64,000 nt of DNA from Neopestalotiopsis rosae. Its lineage: Eukaryota; Ascomycota; Sordariomycetes; Amphisphaeriales; Sporocadaceae. The stretch is from assembly GCA_023078685.1 (NCBI GenBank), contig JALGAS010000001.1, forward strand, positions 7,564,001 through 7,628,000, given 5' to 3'. Below are positions 33,438-45,542 of the stretch, piece after piece (the first letter of the stretch is position 1; the number at the start of each line of letters is the position of its first letter). The notes below the pieces were generated by a model. That model was not told the origin of the DNA. It worked only from the letters and a program-made list of their open reading frames with translations, and made no database searches. The translations under genes and the position numbers were made by a program.

Positions 33438-35295
33438 ATGACACCAACTACCGCCCAAATCGACGATACCATCCCAATCGCGGGGTCTCAGCGGACCATC
33501 ACACAGTTCTGCGACGTGGATACCTCCAACATCCCACTTGAAGCAGAGAGATGGTCTGTCGCTATCATAGGTTCGAGCATGATTGGAATGACATTGGGCG
33601 CCCTTTTGGGTTTCCATGGGTGCGGTCCTCCTAGAACTCTTGACAATATATGACACGCGCTGACCGAAATCGTAGCGTGCCATCCATTTCCTTTGACCGC
33701 CATCCGTCTACAGCAATCCACCCCAGAGCCGCGCTGTTCCTCTTACGTTCAGTCGAGATCTTTCGTCAGCTGGGTCTAGACGAGCATTTTCGGGAGAATA
33801 GCGCCAAGAATTTTGACCTGGATGCCGGCATGCTGATTACTGACAAGTTGGTCGGAGGCAAGACCATCATGGCTCTACAAGAGAGCGACCCAGAGCAAGT
33901 TGCAAAGGTCTCCCCCGTCGGCCGTTTCTGGCTTACTCAGAACATGTTTGAGCCCCTGATACGTGACCGCGCAAAGGAGTTTGGTGCCACACAAAAGTTC
34001 CAGCACACGGTCCTGAATTATGAGGAAGTCTCCGATGGGGTCATTGTCTTCGTTCAGGATCTGGCCACCGGGCAGATCAAAAAGTATCACACGCAGTACC
34101 TCGTTGCAACGGATGGCAACCGAAGCGCAACGCGAGCCAAGGAAGACATTGACTGGCATGGACCGGGTGTCCTCGGTTCGGCCATCTCTGTCAACTTTCG
34201 TGCTGATCTGAGACCATATCTCGGCGTCCGAGCCAAGCACGGCGTGACATACATCAACAACCCAAAAGTCGATGCGGGCTTCCGTCTCGAAAGCGAGGGA
34301 ACCAAGGGATTCATGATTGTCACCCGCGCAGGAGAGCGCACTTCGTTTGCGCCCGACAGTGTAAGCGCAGCTGACGCAAAACAATTCTTCCGCGACGCAT
34401 CTGGCATTACCGACGATATTGATATCCAGGTAGACTCCATCAGTTACTGGTCTGTGGCTGGTTTCAGCGCCGAACGAATGTCTAGCCCGAGCAATCGCGT
34501 CTTCATTGCCGGCGACGCTGCGCACGTCATGCCCCCCACTGGTGGCATGGGCGGTAACACCGGGATTCAGGTCAGAGCCTCTCCTGAGTCCTGCATGTAC
34601 TCTTCATCGTCGGTCAAACTAACAGCGCGTAGGATGCTTACAATCTGGCGTGGAAACTGGCCTACGTCACGCAAGGCAAAGCTGGCCATGACCTGCTGGC
34701 TTCATACGGCGAGGAAAGGATCCCAGTTAATAAGTTCTACCTGGATCAAGCGTATTCGAGATTTCAGAAAAGGGTCGCGCGCACTAAGCCCGACACACCA
34801 GAGCTTCCGGATATCGTGTGCGAGCTGGGGGCCTTGTACAAGACGGGCGCAATCGTTCCAGACGCAAATGGCATCGCCGCCACAACCGCCCAACAAGACT
34901 TTGAGGACCCTTTCGAACCGCAAATTCAGGCCGGCAGCAGATTGCCTCACGTGAAGATACTCGACACTCGCAATCCATCTCGCAAGGCCTCGACCTTGGA
35001 CCTTTTCAAGCATGAATTCTTGCTCATCGCAGTTGATCTAGACTCGCCATGGCTCAAGGCGGCCGGTGCGTTGCCACTCGGACTCGACGCGTACGCCCTG
35101 AACAGCGACTCTTCGCCATTCAGAGATGTCGAGGACCAGGTGCGCACAGTCATGAAGCTTAAAGAAGGATCCGCTCTTCTGGTTAGACCCGACGGCGTCA
35201 TAGCATGGAGAGCTCCGGTAGTCGAATCTGGTCACTTGGAATTGCTCCAGACAACATTAGAAGGTATCCTTCACAAATCGTTCGAGCAGAAATAG
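33438..35295 (+). CDS. FAD-dependent aromatic monooxygenase with thioredoxin-like C-terminal domain
   Basis: Class A flavoprotein hydroxylase of the phenol hydroxylase/aromatic polyketide hydroxylase type, using NAD(P)H and O2 on a phenolic ring. Three exons, 33438-33619, 33676-34570 and 34633-35295, give 579 aa. The first intron joins FHG to VPSISFDRHPSTAIHPRAA, as in relatives. The Rossmann motif reads GSSMIG (residues 45-50) where GxGxxG is usual, so the second Gly is Ser. The DG motif is YLVATDGNRSATR, and the second FAD motif is GDAAHVMPP (from residue 340) followed by GGMGGNTGIQDAYNLAWKL across intron 2. The C-terminal 150 residues (GSRLPHVKILD, RPDGVIAWRAP) form the thioredoxin-like dimerisation domain of this group. 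Neighbours are the divergent GST and a downstream Zn2Cys6 regulator. The substrate is unknown. Confidence 0.9.
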
Positions 35296-35589
35296 GCCGA
35301 AAGGGGAATTCAAGGTCATTGGACAGGAAATGAATGTGCGAACTAATTGCTTTTCATGGAGGGAAGAAAGATCAGCGTCCATAGTAAAATAGCACCTAGA
35401 ATAGCTCCAACCTCCACTTGCCGGCGACGCCACCCCACATCCGGAATGCCGATGAGTCTATCCTATGCCTCTCAATTAAGCTGCAACTCTGCGCAAAGAT
35501 TGATCCTCGTTGAAGCAATTTCATAAAATACATGAAAAACAATAATATTGTTATCCTGTTTTGAAATATCTTCTTGTCCGACAGGTCAG

Positions 35590-38384
35590 ATGATGTATAA
35601 GCATGCACCGCCTTCGCCAGAATCAGAACAGCACGGGAGCGACGAAAAAAAGGTAATAGAACGACCCTGGATTTTGTGCTCCTCATCTTCCATTTGCATC
35701 ATCCGACTAAATATACATGAATGCAGTACAAAACACAAGTCGGCGCACGGGGTTGTGCCTGGACGTAGAGCAACTACGCAAAGTAGAACAAGAACCCGAG
35801 CTCTTCAGGCATGCCAGGAGTGTGCTGCCACCAAAACCAGGTGCGACAACGGCAGTCCGTGCCAGCGCTGCGCTAGAAGGGGTCTGCAATGTGTGCGCGA
35901 CATTGGATTACAGGATGCGTTCGTGACAAATCTGGTTTCTCAGGGTGAATGTCCACATGCTCTTGCCACCCCTCTTGAGCGCAATGCCGAGACGACACCG
36001 GGCAACGACTTTGGCGGTTTGACAGGAGCGATGGGAGTAGCCATGATCACGCCTAGCGCTTCCCTCACTGATTCGCAAGGTGCCTACACGCAATCGACAT
36101 GCGGCTCGGCGTCACAAGATGCCAATATTATCGCATCATCCTATGCAGCTGGATCTTCAGACCCAGCAGACGGTGGCTGTGACCCGTTGTTGGTGGGGGG
36201 TCGGCGAGAAAACGGCAACTTTGATCTAACGACCCAAGATGCCGAGTTTCTCGCTTCATTTCCCGATATTTTCCTCGAAGCCGATGGTAGGAATCATGAA
36301 CTCTTCATGACACCGGGCCAGGAGTTCGACATACCGGAATGGGTCATGACCGACTCAGGCTCTGAGCAACCCGTAACCTCAGCAGCCCTGGCAGTGACTC
36401 GAAATCCAGCGTGCACTCCATCGGCCGCGCCAACAACAGATGACCCTTCTAGCAATTTTCCAACAAACCACTTTAGATTCGACCATTCCGTGCGTGATCA
36501 CTTGTTAGCCTTTGCCGTGGATGCATGCGAGCCCGAGCACCTCTCTGCGGTGGTCTCGGCCTTCCCGACGTGCGAGGGTCTCGAGACACTGGCCCGGACG
36601 TTTCTCTGTTGGCACGTAGAGCAAGAAGACACGTTCATACATGGAGCGACATTTATTGTGAATGAGGTTCGGACCGAACTATTGATGGCAGTTGTCGCTG
36701 GAGGCGCAGTCAGGTCGTCCAGTCACGCGGTGCAGCGATTTGGCTTTGCTTTACATCGTGTATTGGGTACACAGCTTGCGAAATTGGTAGGTCGTCGCAC
36801 TTGAATTCCTCTCCGTGACGTTTTCAACTTTCTCCCATGTGATGTAGCTTTGGTCAGACCATTACTGATTCGAGTGATCAGACTGGGAAGCTCCGAAAGC
36901 CAGCTTCTGAGCTTCAATTCCTCCAAGCATATGCTCTCTACAATCAGATTGGATTATGGAGCGGCAACGAGCGTACCATTGAAATGGCACAGGGAGGTAA
37001 TGGAAGCTTATTGAGTGTAAGTATCATAGTCACGATATTTCCAGCCACGGGATCGGCGACCTGACTCACGTGGCCTCCAATAGATATTGCGTGGCTCTGG
37101 CCGCCTCCGGCAATCATCTTACTCTGGTGCTCCATTCTCAGGCAATGCTGGCTTGTCCCCAGATAGCCGTTGGCGGAGATGGATCACAGAAGAATCATAT
37201 AAGAGGTAAGCGCAATGACTAATTCGAATCTTTTGAGATCCGAGTACTGACGTCTCAGGCTTGTCTTCTACGTTTTTGTGCACAGCAACCAGGAATCCAT
37301 GATGACATTTGGCACGACGCCATTGTCCTATTTCGAGCTAACGCTTCCCTTTCCGATCAACAAGAAAGTCTGGACAGCTTCGTTCGACGTGGCCTGGCAA
37401 GAAACCATGAATCACCTCTCGAACAATGGGCAAGTAAAACTAGACCTGTCCATCACCGATTGTCTCGCCGACCTGTCGCGCCTCGTCTCCCTGTCGAGCG
37501 CCTACGACCAGACCCTCGCGAGGCTGCTCCTCCTGTACGCCCTCTCCCCCATGATCCAGAGCTACCGCCACCTCCACATGGCGCCGACCTGGAGCGGAAC
37601 GGCGGGAGGCGGCGCCCACGGCGCGAGCGGGGACCACTTTTCCGACAATATGCACTACCACTGGCTCCTTCGGCCCTTTGAGAACTTGAAGAACGTCTTT
37701 GAACTCTCCGAACTCGACGGCGACGACGGCGCGGGGTCGTCGACCGTGACGTCGCAGATTCTCATGGAAACCCTCCACCTGCATCTACACACGCCACTGG
37801 ACCACATGGAGCTGTTGGCGGGCAAGGCGAGAGATTTATCCGAGGCGCGGGCGTCTTACAAGCTCGTCTGCCGGTGGGTAGGCAGTCGTATGGCGCGCCG
37901 ATCGGCCTGGTACGCAGGCCAGCTGCTGGGAAAACTCAAGGACCTGCAACAGACGGCCATGACAGATTTTCATTGCGTCATAATATATCAGGCTCTGTTG
38001 TGCTTGTGGGCGTACGGATCCATATCATCAGATGATGGCGGATCTTGTGATGAGATGGGCGTCGTGGACGGGCAGCAAGGTGCTGCTTCTCTGACGGCCA
38101 ACGGGGAGACTGACGTCGCTCTAGACTGGGACGAGACCCCAGACACCAAGAGATGGATCATATTTGGCCGAGGGAGCCCTGTGATATCGGTCATACTGGA
38201 TGGCGCCCAACCGCACAGCCTCACTAAATGTTCTTTATCGAAAAGCTCGATACTCGCGATACACTGTGTGAATCTAATCAGCAGCAAGTTTGGCTGCCGA
38301 CCCGGCCTAACTCCAATTGCGGAAAGTACAAGTCTGAAGATACGGCAGCTCGGCAACATGGACCTGAAAGAGTTGTTGCAATAA
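35590..38384 (+). CDS. Zn2Cys6 transcription factor with fungal-specific middle homology region
   Basis: Nuclear regulator with an N-terminal zinc binuclear cluster, C-x2-C-x6-C-x5-C-x2-C-x6-C, at residues 46-72 (ACQECAATKTRCDNGSPCQRC then ARRGLQC), preceded by a basic RTRTR run. Proposed exons are 35590-35652, 35740-36786, 36858-37016, 37084-37205 and 37259-38384 (838 aa). The first intron is optional: 87 nt with no stop, and its acceptor is weak, so the N-terminus is uncertain. For exon 3 the nearer acceptor gives a stop, so the ggtcag acceptor is used. The middle region (WRRWITEESYKRLVFYVFVH, YFELTLPFP, VWTASFDVAW) is the conserved fungal transcription factor domain. The gene starts about 300 bp after the FAD monooxygenase. 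Its likely targets are the CGG-N5-CCG sites in the GST/monooxygenase promoter (inference). Confidence 0.88.
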
Positions 38385-38591
38385 GAATCGATGAACATGA
38401 CAACCAGACTGTAGCATAGACGCTAATCATAAAGAAAAGTGATGCCGTGGTCGAGAATGGAAATTCTTATTAAGACCTACTTGTAGTAGACAATACTATT
38501 AAAATGAAGCAATGCGTCACAACAATCCAACTTGTGCGTTTATTGTTCCTCGACCTATCAACGATCATAACCGGCGGGTCACCTAAGCTCT

Positions 38592-41500
38592 TCATACTTG
38601 GCCATTGAAGTTGAGGCTCATGGCCGAGTCTCGGAGGTACCGGGATCTAAGGCTGCGCGACTTTGCGGAATAGGTCCCATTGAAGCCGGTATAGTCACTC
38701 AAACTTGGCGGCAGGTCTTTCACTGCCTGCCCCCAAGAACTCTCATTCCTTCCTAGAGTGAGAACAAGTTTTTTTCCTTCGGTAAAGAAGCTGTGGTCGA
38801 TCCAGTTCTTCGTATATGGTTCTCCATCAAGAGTGGCGGACTGTATGTAGATCGCTTCGTAGCTCGGATCAAAGTTGACGTTTTTGATCGAGGCTGTCTT
38901 GCCCGTGATTGGATGCTTGATGCTGACCGACTCGAAATACGGTGGTGTAATAAGGTAAACATTCTGTCCCGGATTGGGAAACAGGCCCATCATGGAAAAG
39001 GCCAAGAATGAACCCATAGCACCGCTGTCGTCATTGCCGGGCAAACCGCCAGGCTCGGTATTGAAGTATCGTGGGATGTAAAAGTGTGACCTGAGTGCAG
39101 AAAGCGCGGGTCTACCGGCATAGTGGTATTGATAAACCGTAAGGAACGATGGCTCATTACCGATTCCTGTGGAACAAGTCAATGGTTATGTCCAATATGT
39201 GCTGTTATTCATGATGCACAGGAGTCGAGCCGAAATCTCGGAGCCTATGTAGAGGACCTGCAAAAGAGACTATGAGAAGACTCACCGGTGATATTTTGGT
39301 CATGAAGATAGTTCAGACGCCGAACAAACTCGGCTGGACCGCCATAGAGCGACATGAGGTCTGCTTGATCGTGAGGTACGAAGCTGCAGAGAGTTTTAGT
39401 CGTATTCCAGCTTATCTGGACTTTATACTTACAATCCATATTCCCAGATGCTGCTTTCAAATGTTTCCAGTGCCGTGTTCTGGAGACTGCATCCAAAGGT
39501 TTCAGGCTCTAGGTCGATATTACTGCAGTAAAGCGGGTTTTGGTCACCCCAAGTCTGGTTCAGATACTTTGGCTGGAAGAAGCCGGTAAACCCAGTATCT
39601 TCTCCGGTGAACAGCAAAGATGGGGTTGTGGGGTTGAAGAGGTTCTTCCAGTTGCCGCTCGACGTCAGATACTTTGCTGCATCGGAACTCTTGTTCATTG
39701 CGCTCGCCACCTGCGCTATACAGTAGTCATTGTAACTATACTCTCTGTTCATAGTCAGTACTGGACAGTAGTTGTTGACCCTCACCAGGGGCCTCAATCA
39801 AGGGCTATGATGATGCAGGGGAACTCTAAATTACAGTCAGTAGCTATTTCCTCCGGGGCAGCTTTGGATGTAAGTCAGGTCAACATACCACAGTGTTCTA
39901 GAGATACTGCGCGTCATTGTGCCAAATCCCTTGTAGTCGAGGTCCTGAACCGGGATGTATCCCAACTCTTTCCAGCTATCCAGGCCACCGCGCCCATGGA
40001 TATCCCAAGCGAAGGGCTCAATTTCGGCATCTTTGACAAGAGCTTCGTATCCCGTCTCCCACTAGGAATTTGTTAGCCACAAGTCAAGATAACGCACAAG
40101 TAAAACTTACATCGATCTTTTCGGTGAGCCCTTTAATGAAAGCATCGGCAAGAACCACATCGGCATTTGATCCGCCCTGGAAGTTATAAGCTTGAGTCTT
40201 GTACGACTTAGTGTGATGCTCACCTGTGTATATCCATTGCAGAAACTCATGTGGCAATCGGGTAGCCAGCCTTCGACACGGTAAGTATCAATCAGAGATC
40301 GGATCATCTGAGCTACTGATGCAGGGTCGAGTATTGTCAAGAAAGGAAGCTGAGATCGGAAGCTGTCCCACAAGCTAATAGTCTTTTAGCAAATATTCCA
40401 GTGATTCCGGATACTTCCAGCAGGCTACGAACCAGTAGAATGAGTCAAAGTATGGCTCGCCATGATTCCATAATGGATTCTCTCCAGTGTACTGCAAAAT
40501 ATTAGTCAAATTCCAAAATGTCCTCTTCCAGCGCTCGACTCACATTTTGCGGGTTGACCATGGTTCTGTACATGCCGCTGTAAAAGCTAGTAACCAGCGA
40601 CTCGTCAACGCCGGCTCCGGTAGAAACCGTGATGGGGCTAAGTTTCTCCCTCCAAGCATCTGATCCTGCCGTCGATACACTGTCAAAATCAAAGTCGGGT
40701 ATCTCGGCTTCCGCATTCGAACATGCCTTGGCTACGCTGATGAAGCTGACGCCAACTCGGGCCAAGATTGGTGTGTCGGTAGTCTCGAATCTGACAAAGG
40801 CACCGCCTGGAAGCGGGTAGCCATTGATACCAGCCTTGATGGTCATCTCCTGTGCCTCCGTAGTAGCGCGACTGTTGACGAATATTCCACTATCGTGGAT
40901 GGAAGAACCGATGAAATCTGTGCAGAAGTAGGCGGAATAAGTGCCCACGCCGAAACTTGGCTTGAAGCGAGCTCCTCCTGAGATTCTGCCGATCCCAGCG
41001 TCGACAGTCACAGTTCCGTTATCTTGGCGCGAGTCGGAAAGATCGGTCAAGTCCTGGAGAATCAATGGATATGATCCATTCCCATCAGAGGAGCCTGGGA
41101 AAGTAAAGCGGAAAAGAGCCGTGCTGTGTGCCGCAGTCATTTCAGCTTGAACACCGCTGTTCAAAGTGATGCCAAAGTATCCTGGGCGCGAGACCTGCAG
41201 AGGGTCAGAAGCTGGCTTTGCTACGCCGAGGAGGACTACTTACCACACTCGAGTTATCAAAGGATCCATATCTCACTCTTTCCTTCTTTGGAAAGCTGCA
41301 ACGGTCAATGTCATTGCCGGGACATGCTGCATAAGGAAATAGGGGAAAGTTTCCCAGACTAGGCGAACCACCAGTACCAGAATCTATCGACTGTTGTCAG
41401 CCAGAGCGTCTCGAGTCAATATGAGGCCATTCTTTTCGGAGCAGCGTACCGTGAAGGACAGAGAAACCAGTGACAGGACTGCCGTCCAGAGTGAAGCCTC

Positions 41501-41778
41501 CTTGTCGGGAATCGCTGTTGGTGTCGGCCACGGCCTTGGCAATTCCATACGGCAAGGTAGCACCAGGAAAGACTGGAGGGCAGGAAGTCAGCAAAACATT
41601 ACATATCAGAATTGATTCGTATATGTATACCGTTGCCATAGTTTGCCGTTCCGATCAAGGGATCTACATAGGCTAGAGGGTCGAATGCCTCGTCCAAAGC
41701 GTGCACAGCGTAGCCATTGTGAAGCAACGCCAAGATTGAGATGAACGTGGTCCGGGGCGAGAGGAGTGAGTTGGACAT
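38592..41778 (-). CDS. Secreted GH92 alpha-1,2-mannosidase
   Basis: Ca2+-dependent inverting alpha-mannosidase of glycoside hydrolase family 92, acting on mannoproteins or N-glycans outside the cell. Eleven exons (41778-41631, 41572-41450, 41383-41244, 41194-40544, 40491-40433, 40374-40224, 40176-40111, 40061-39892, 39744-39433, 39383-39286, 39166-38592) give 830 aa with every phase closed. After a signal peptide (about 1-27) come YVDPLIGTANYGNVFPGATLPYG-type opening motifs, VLHDSGTGG, NPQNYTGENPLW, the CLWDSFRSQLP segment with catalytic-site residues, EYSYNDYCIAQ and the acidic GNDDSGAMGS motif near the C-terminus. Intron 5 has the unusual donor gttcgt and intron 8 the weak donor gtggta; both are needed to keep conserved motifs. 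It is convergent with the Zn2Cys6 gene, with only 207 bp between the stop codons. Role in nutrition or wall remodelling inferred. Confidence 0.92.
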
Positions 41779-43515
41779 GCCGGCGAATCTTGACGCACGT
41801 TTCCGGCGTCAATAAGGATGCACGATAGTGATGAATCAAGATAATATATTATAGAGACAACAACGCTCTGTCTCCTCTCTGATCAAGACACCAAGTGATG
41901 CGCGAGATCCGTGGGCCGAGTTGAAAGAGACAGCGCGATGCCGGCAGTCGTTCTCTGGCTCTACCTAAGTATGCAGATCAAGACGAGTTATCGATTCTCC
42001 AGCCGATCCGTCGTCCATGCCAACTCTCTTAGTACATACATACATCCTTGAGCTCGACCGACAACCACGACTCGCTCTCTGTTCACCGTTCACCTACGTA
42101 ATTCTACATAGTTGCAGCGGCACCTTGCAGCAGAACATGACCGGCCGACCGACCGACCGACCGGACAGGATGGGGGTTCTTTCCTAGCAAAGTGCGCGCG
42201 CGTGATGGGCAAGTGTTGGTGACAGTCTGGACAGTCTTGGCCGGAAGGTGAGGGCACGAGCGATGCAAGGTCGTTGGTAGGGTCACATCTCGAGTAGAGC
42301 GCTGGAGCGGGGGGTGTCACCCGCCTCCGACTTTTTCGACCAACAGAGACTAGAGCAAGCAGAAGGAACCAGCATCTTTCCTCAGCGGATCTCGTTCGAG
42401 TGTGACGACATGTGAATTGATGAATACCTTTCCGACGAAAGAAGTAACTTGTCGCTCATCTGTGTCTCTCACCGCTGGATGTAATCTTTGGTGTCTTTTG
42501 TCTTCTAGTTGACTCGTACCCAGTTGGCCTATAGTCGAGCGAGTAAGGGGGTCTTTTCAGGTACCGCCCACATTATTCGGACAACTAGGTGCAGCGGAGC
42601 CGGCAGTCACTGTGAGGGGAAAAGCCTGTAGCATGGACCTAAGGTTAGTGCAATCCAGACCTATTCAGTATCGTGCAATGCCTCGAGAGTATGCTGGCAG
42701 AGGAAGATCATCTCGCTAATCCCGGTATACCTAATCGATGTTGCGTCTCTGGTGATTCTTGGCAAGGAAAAGAAAGTCAGTCTCGCAGCAAGACTACTGT
42801 AGTAAGTCCAGAAACATGATGTTGCAATCTAAGACCATGTCGCAACCCAGTGAGTGCATTTTATGTGTCTCCAAGCTCTCCTGTTTACATACTTTGTACC
42901 TCTGGTGATCGACGCTCCCAGTCTCGTGTCCAGGCTCCAGACCCGAATGCACCCCCACAAACCTGCCCTGATCTGCCCCGCGAGAGCTCCAGCGGCTCCC
43001 CGCGCCGAGAACTCGATGTGCTGCGGGCCAAGATCTTGGTACGGGCCAAGCTTCACAACCGCGACAATAATGCCCACAACAGTCTTGGCTTTCATCTTTT
43101 GATCGTGCAACTCGAGAATTGTATACTCTCATCATCCAGAAGCACAATATAGTTGTTAATTCTTGATGACAACTTCAAGATTTCTCACCGTGAACGTTGC
43201 TAAACGCGCTAGAGCGAGCCGTTGCAGTGAAACAGAGCTGAAACCTGCGCTTCGTCCCCCAATGGCTGGCCCCTTCGCCAGGGCACTGAAGGGCAGAAAA
43301 TGCTACTGTACGAAGTATTGTGCCTCTATAAGCAGCCGCCTTATGAGGCTCTTGGCGCCCAGCACTTTCCCATGAGAATAATTCCCGAATGATGCCAATT
43401 TCTTCATCGTCGTTCTCTTGGCTCTCTTGGCTGTCTCGCTGCATTCGTTGAGTTTGGCTTCTAGTTGAATCAGTCTTTCCATCAGCTGACCGACACGCTC
43501 GTTATATATGAAATC
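41779..43515. other. Intergenic region between GH92 and O-fucosyltransferase-like genes
   Basis: About 1.7 kb holding two divergent promoters. It contains a short GACC tandem repeat (42147-42162). Overlapping frames near 42794-43152 and antisense frames at 43175-43842 lack motifs. No gene supported. Confidence 0.55.
42147..42162. repeat. GACC tetranucleotide tandem repeat
   Basis: Four exact GACC units flanked by related ccgg/ggac sequence in the promoter region of the GH92 gene. Confidence 0.85.
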
Positions 43516-44895
43516 ATGATCTGCCCAGAACGCCCCGGATTGGTGTTCTTCCTGGTTTCTTGCTTTATCATTGTATGGGGCTTTCGGATATTTGTCTTTG
43601 ACATTCCTGATGCCGTCGCGTCCGTATTCCACGGGACGCCGGACCGTCTCGAGGTGGAAAGGGAGTTTGTTCAGCAGGCCATGAATGTCGAGTTCCCAGC
43701 TCCCATCGACTACGAACCGATACGAGAGATATGCGCTCGCACTCAATTCCGGCCCGGTCTCGTCTTCAGCTGCGAGGGTCAACATGGAGGCATTGGTATG
43801 GTCAGGAATCAGATCCTCAAGTGTGTGCGATATGCGATTCACGGCGGCGGAGCACTCGTCATCCCTTCCATGGCCCTCCGTAACGCAAAAAACTTGGCCG
43901 ACATTGAGACGTCTACAGAGGTTCCACTCGATTACCTGTTGGATCGCGACACCTTCGTCTCACATTTATCAAAAGGTTGCCCTGGTATACAATTATACGA
44001 CCATGCAGACGACTTCCCTGCATACAAACATCGGGTTGGGGAGCCACTGCATATACTAGGCGACCAATTTGAACCAGATCATCCTCGGGAAGGCCTAAGG
44101 CACCCTCGGCAGTGGAGGGAATTCTTTGACAATTGGCTCGAGGAGAAGTCGGTAAAATTATCCGCCAAAGCCCCAGTCCACGTCAAGTTTGAACAATCTT
44201 TCCTCGAATATCCAGTGCAGGACGACGGTGTGGCCTTTGTCAACGAGTTTGGAAAGATCCTTTCATATCGAAATGACACTCGCGCCCTGGCGGCCAAGGT
44301 CCTGTACGAAATGAAGCGCAGATTTTCCCTACCCATTGACCCCAAGACGGCAATGAACCCCGGTGCCTACTACGGAGCTCACCTGCGTCTCGAGTCTGAT
44401 GCCATCTGGGCATGGCCCCCAGAGCAATGGCGCTATTCGCGAATGGACGAGCAATTCGAGCAGCAGTTCCAAAATCTCGAGCGCTCGGGCCTGGGAGTCG
44501 TCTATGTCGCCTCAGGAAATCAGACGGTGGTGGACATGTTCGCGGAAGCCTGGGGCAAGCGCATCGCGGCACATCCCGGGTCCGGGAGGAAGAACGTCAC
44601 GGTCGTGACCAAGCACGATTTGCTTCAAGGTCATGACAAGAAACGGCTCGACGGTATGACCTTTGATCAGCAGGCCTTGGTTGACTTTATGGTCATGTTC
44701 AAGGCGAGCGCTTTCATGGGTGTCGCACATTCCAGCTTTCCGTGGACGGTCGCGCTGCGACGCCATGAGTTGAGCAAGTACACAAACTATGCAAATGAGG
44801 GCTCCGACTTGCTCAGGGACGAATATAGCGTCATAATGGGCATGCAAGCCGACTATCCAGATATAGATCCCTTTGTCACTGGGATTTGGCCATAG
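43516..44895 (+). CDS. Type II membrane protein resembling GDP-fucose O-fucosyltransferases
   Basis: Single-exon protein of 459 aa. The open frame extends upstream without an ATG, so the Met at 43516 is chosen. A signal anchor at about residues 8-30 (LVFFLVSCFIIVWGFRIFVF) predicts a Golgi type II topology. The luminal part has the sugar-nucleotide-fold motif GQHGGIGMVRNQILKCVRYA (from residue 88) and a YYGAHLRLESDA segment with H289 and R291, matching the HxR motif of the protein O-fucosyltransferase superfamily. Near the C-terminus SAFMGVAHSSFPWTVALRRHE resembles the family's final substrate-binding loop. It probably transfers a sugar onto secreted proteins or glycans; donor and acceptor are unknown, and the fungal members are largely uncharacterised. 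No introns or clustered partners. The neighbouring GH92 mannosidase is divergent, but a shared role is speculative. Confidence 0.75.
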   Translation: MICPERPGLVFFLVSCFIIVWGFRIFVFDIPDAVASVFHGTPDRLEVEREFVQQAMNVEFPAPIDYEPIREICARTQFRPGLVFSCEGQHGGIGMVRNQILKCVRYAIHGGGALVIPSMALRNAKNLADIETSTEVPLDYLLDRDTFVSHLSKGCPGIQLYDHADDFPAYKHRVGEPLHILGDQFEPDHPREGLRHPRQWREFFDNWLEEKSVKLSAKAPVHVKFEQSFLEYPVQDDGVAFVNEFGKILSYRNDTRALAAKVLYEMKRRFSLPIDPKTAMNPGAYYGAHLRLESDAIWAWPPEQWRYSRMDEQFEQQFQNLERSGLGVVYVASGNQTVVDMFAEAWGKRIAAHPGSGRKNVTVVTKHDLLQGHDKKRLDGMTFDQQALVDFMVMFKASAFMGVAHSSFPWTVALRRHELSKYTNYANEGSDLLRDEYSVIMGMQADYPDIDPFVTGIWP

Positions 44896-45542
44896 CGGCT
44901 CTCAGGAAATGATGGTCTGCAAGGCACTGGTTGCGACCAAAGCAATTTTACGAACGAATGCGTTGATGCCAATTAATCCGACACCAACACTCCCTATCCA
45001 ACAGAGGCGCCATAACTTCCCATGACGCTCTGGGAACAATGGTACCCCGAGAAGAAAGCGTCGAGACAACAGAGAACCGACAGCAGCAAACTTGCTTCAA
45101 CATTGATACTGCTGGCTATTCGTTGTTGTCTGTTGCAAAAATGGCTGATCACCGGTCTGTTGGTTGGAAAGCTTGGCTCGCTTCATCTTAGGCGCTTTGT
45201 GCGCATAGAAGCGGTCAAAGTCAAATCCGGCGAGAAGCGAGGAATAGCAAACTCGAAATGGGCTTTGGGCACTTTGTCCTCAAAGGACGGAGGAGTCATC
45301 GTATCAGTCCCAATAAAGAATTCGGAGTTGGTTGGATATCGAAAAATGGGTGATAATTTTAGACAGCAATCCAAAATCATGAATCCATGCTTGGTTTCGA
45401 CAAGTTGCCCTTTTGATTCCACCACATTCTTCATCTCTTTGTTGAACAAGAAGTTTTTAATGGGAAACTTCTCGGAGCCAAGTCGTATATTGCAAGCGTA
45501 CTTTTATTACTCAAAGTCAAGAAGGTCCTGAAGTACGAAAAG
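44896..45542. other. Gap upstream of the hypothetical Cys/Pro-rich ORF
   Basis: About 650 bp. A 169-codon plus frame (45022-45531) and an 88-codon minus frame (45183-45449) compete in the same place; neither has a recognisable domain. The plus frame stops 12 nt before the ATG of the next ORF. Left unannotated. Confidence 0.4.

Noticed and set aside
43175..43842. Antisense frames of 89 and 179 codons over the O-fucosyltransferase-like gene start
   Set aside because: They lie opposite a better-supported gene with a signal anchor and family motifs; no domain of their own.
45022..45531. 169-codon plus frame just before the Cys/Pro-rich ORF
   Set aside because: No motif; a competing antisense frame occupies the same DNA, and there is no intron joining it to the next ORF.
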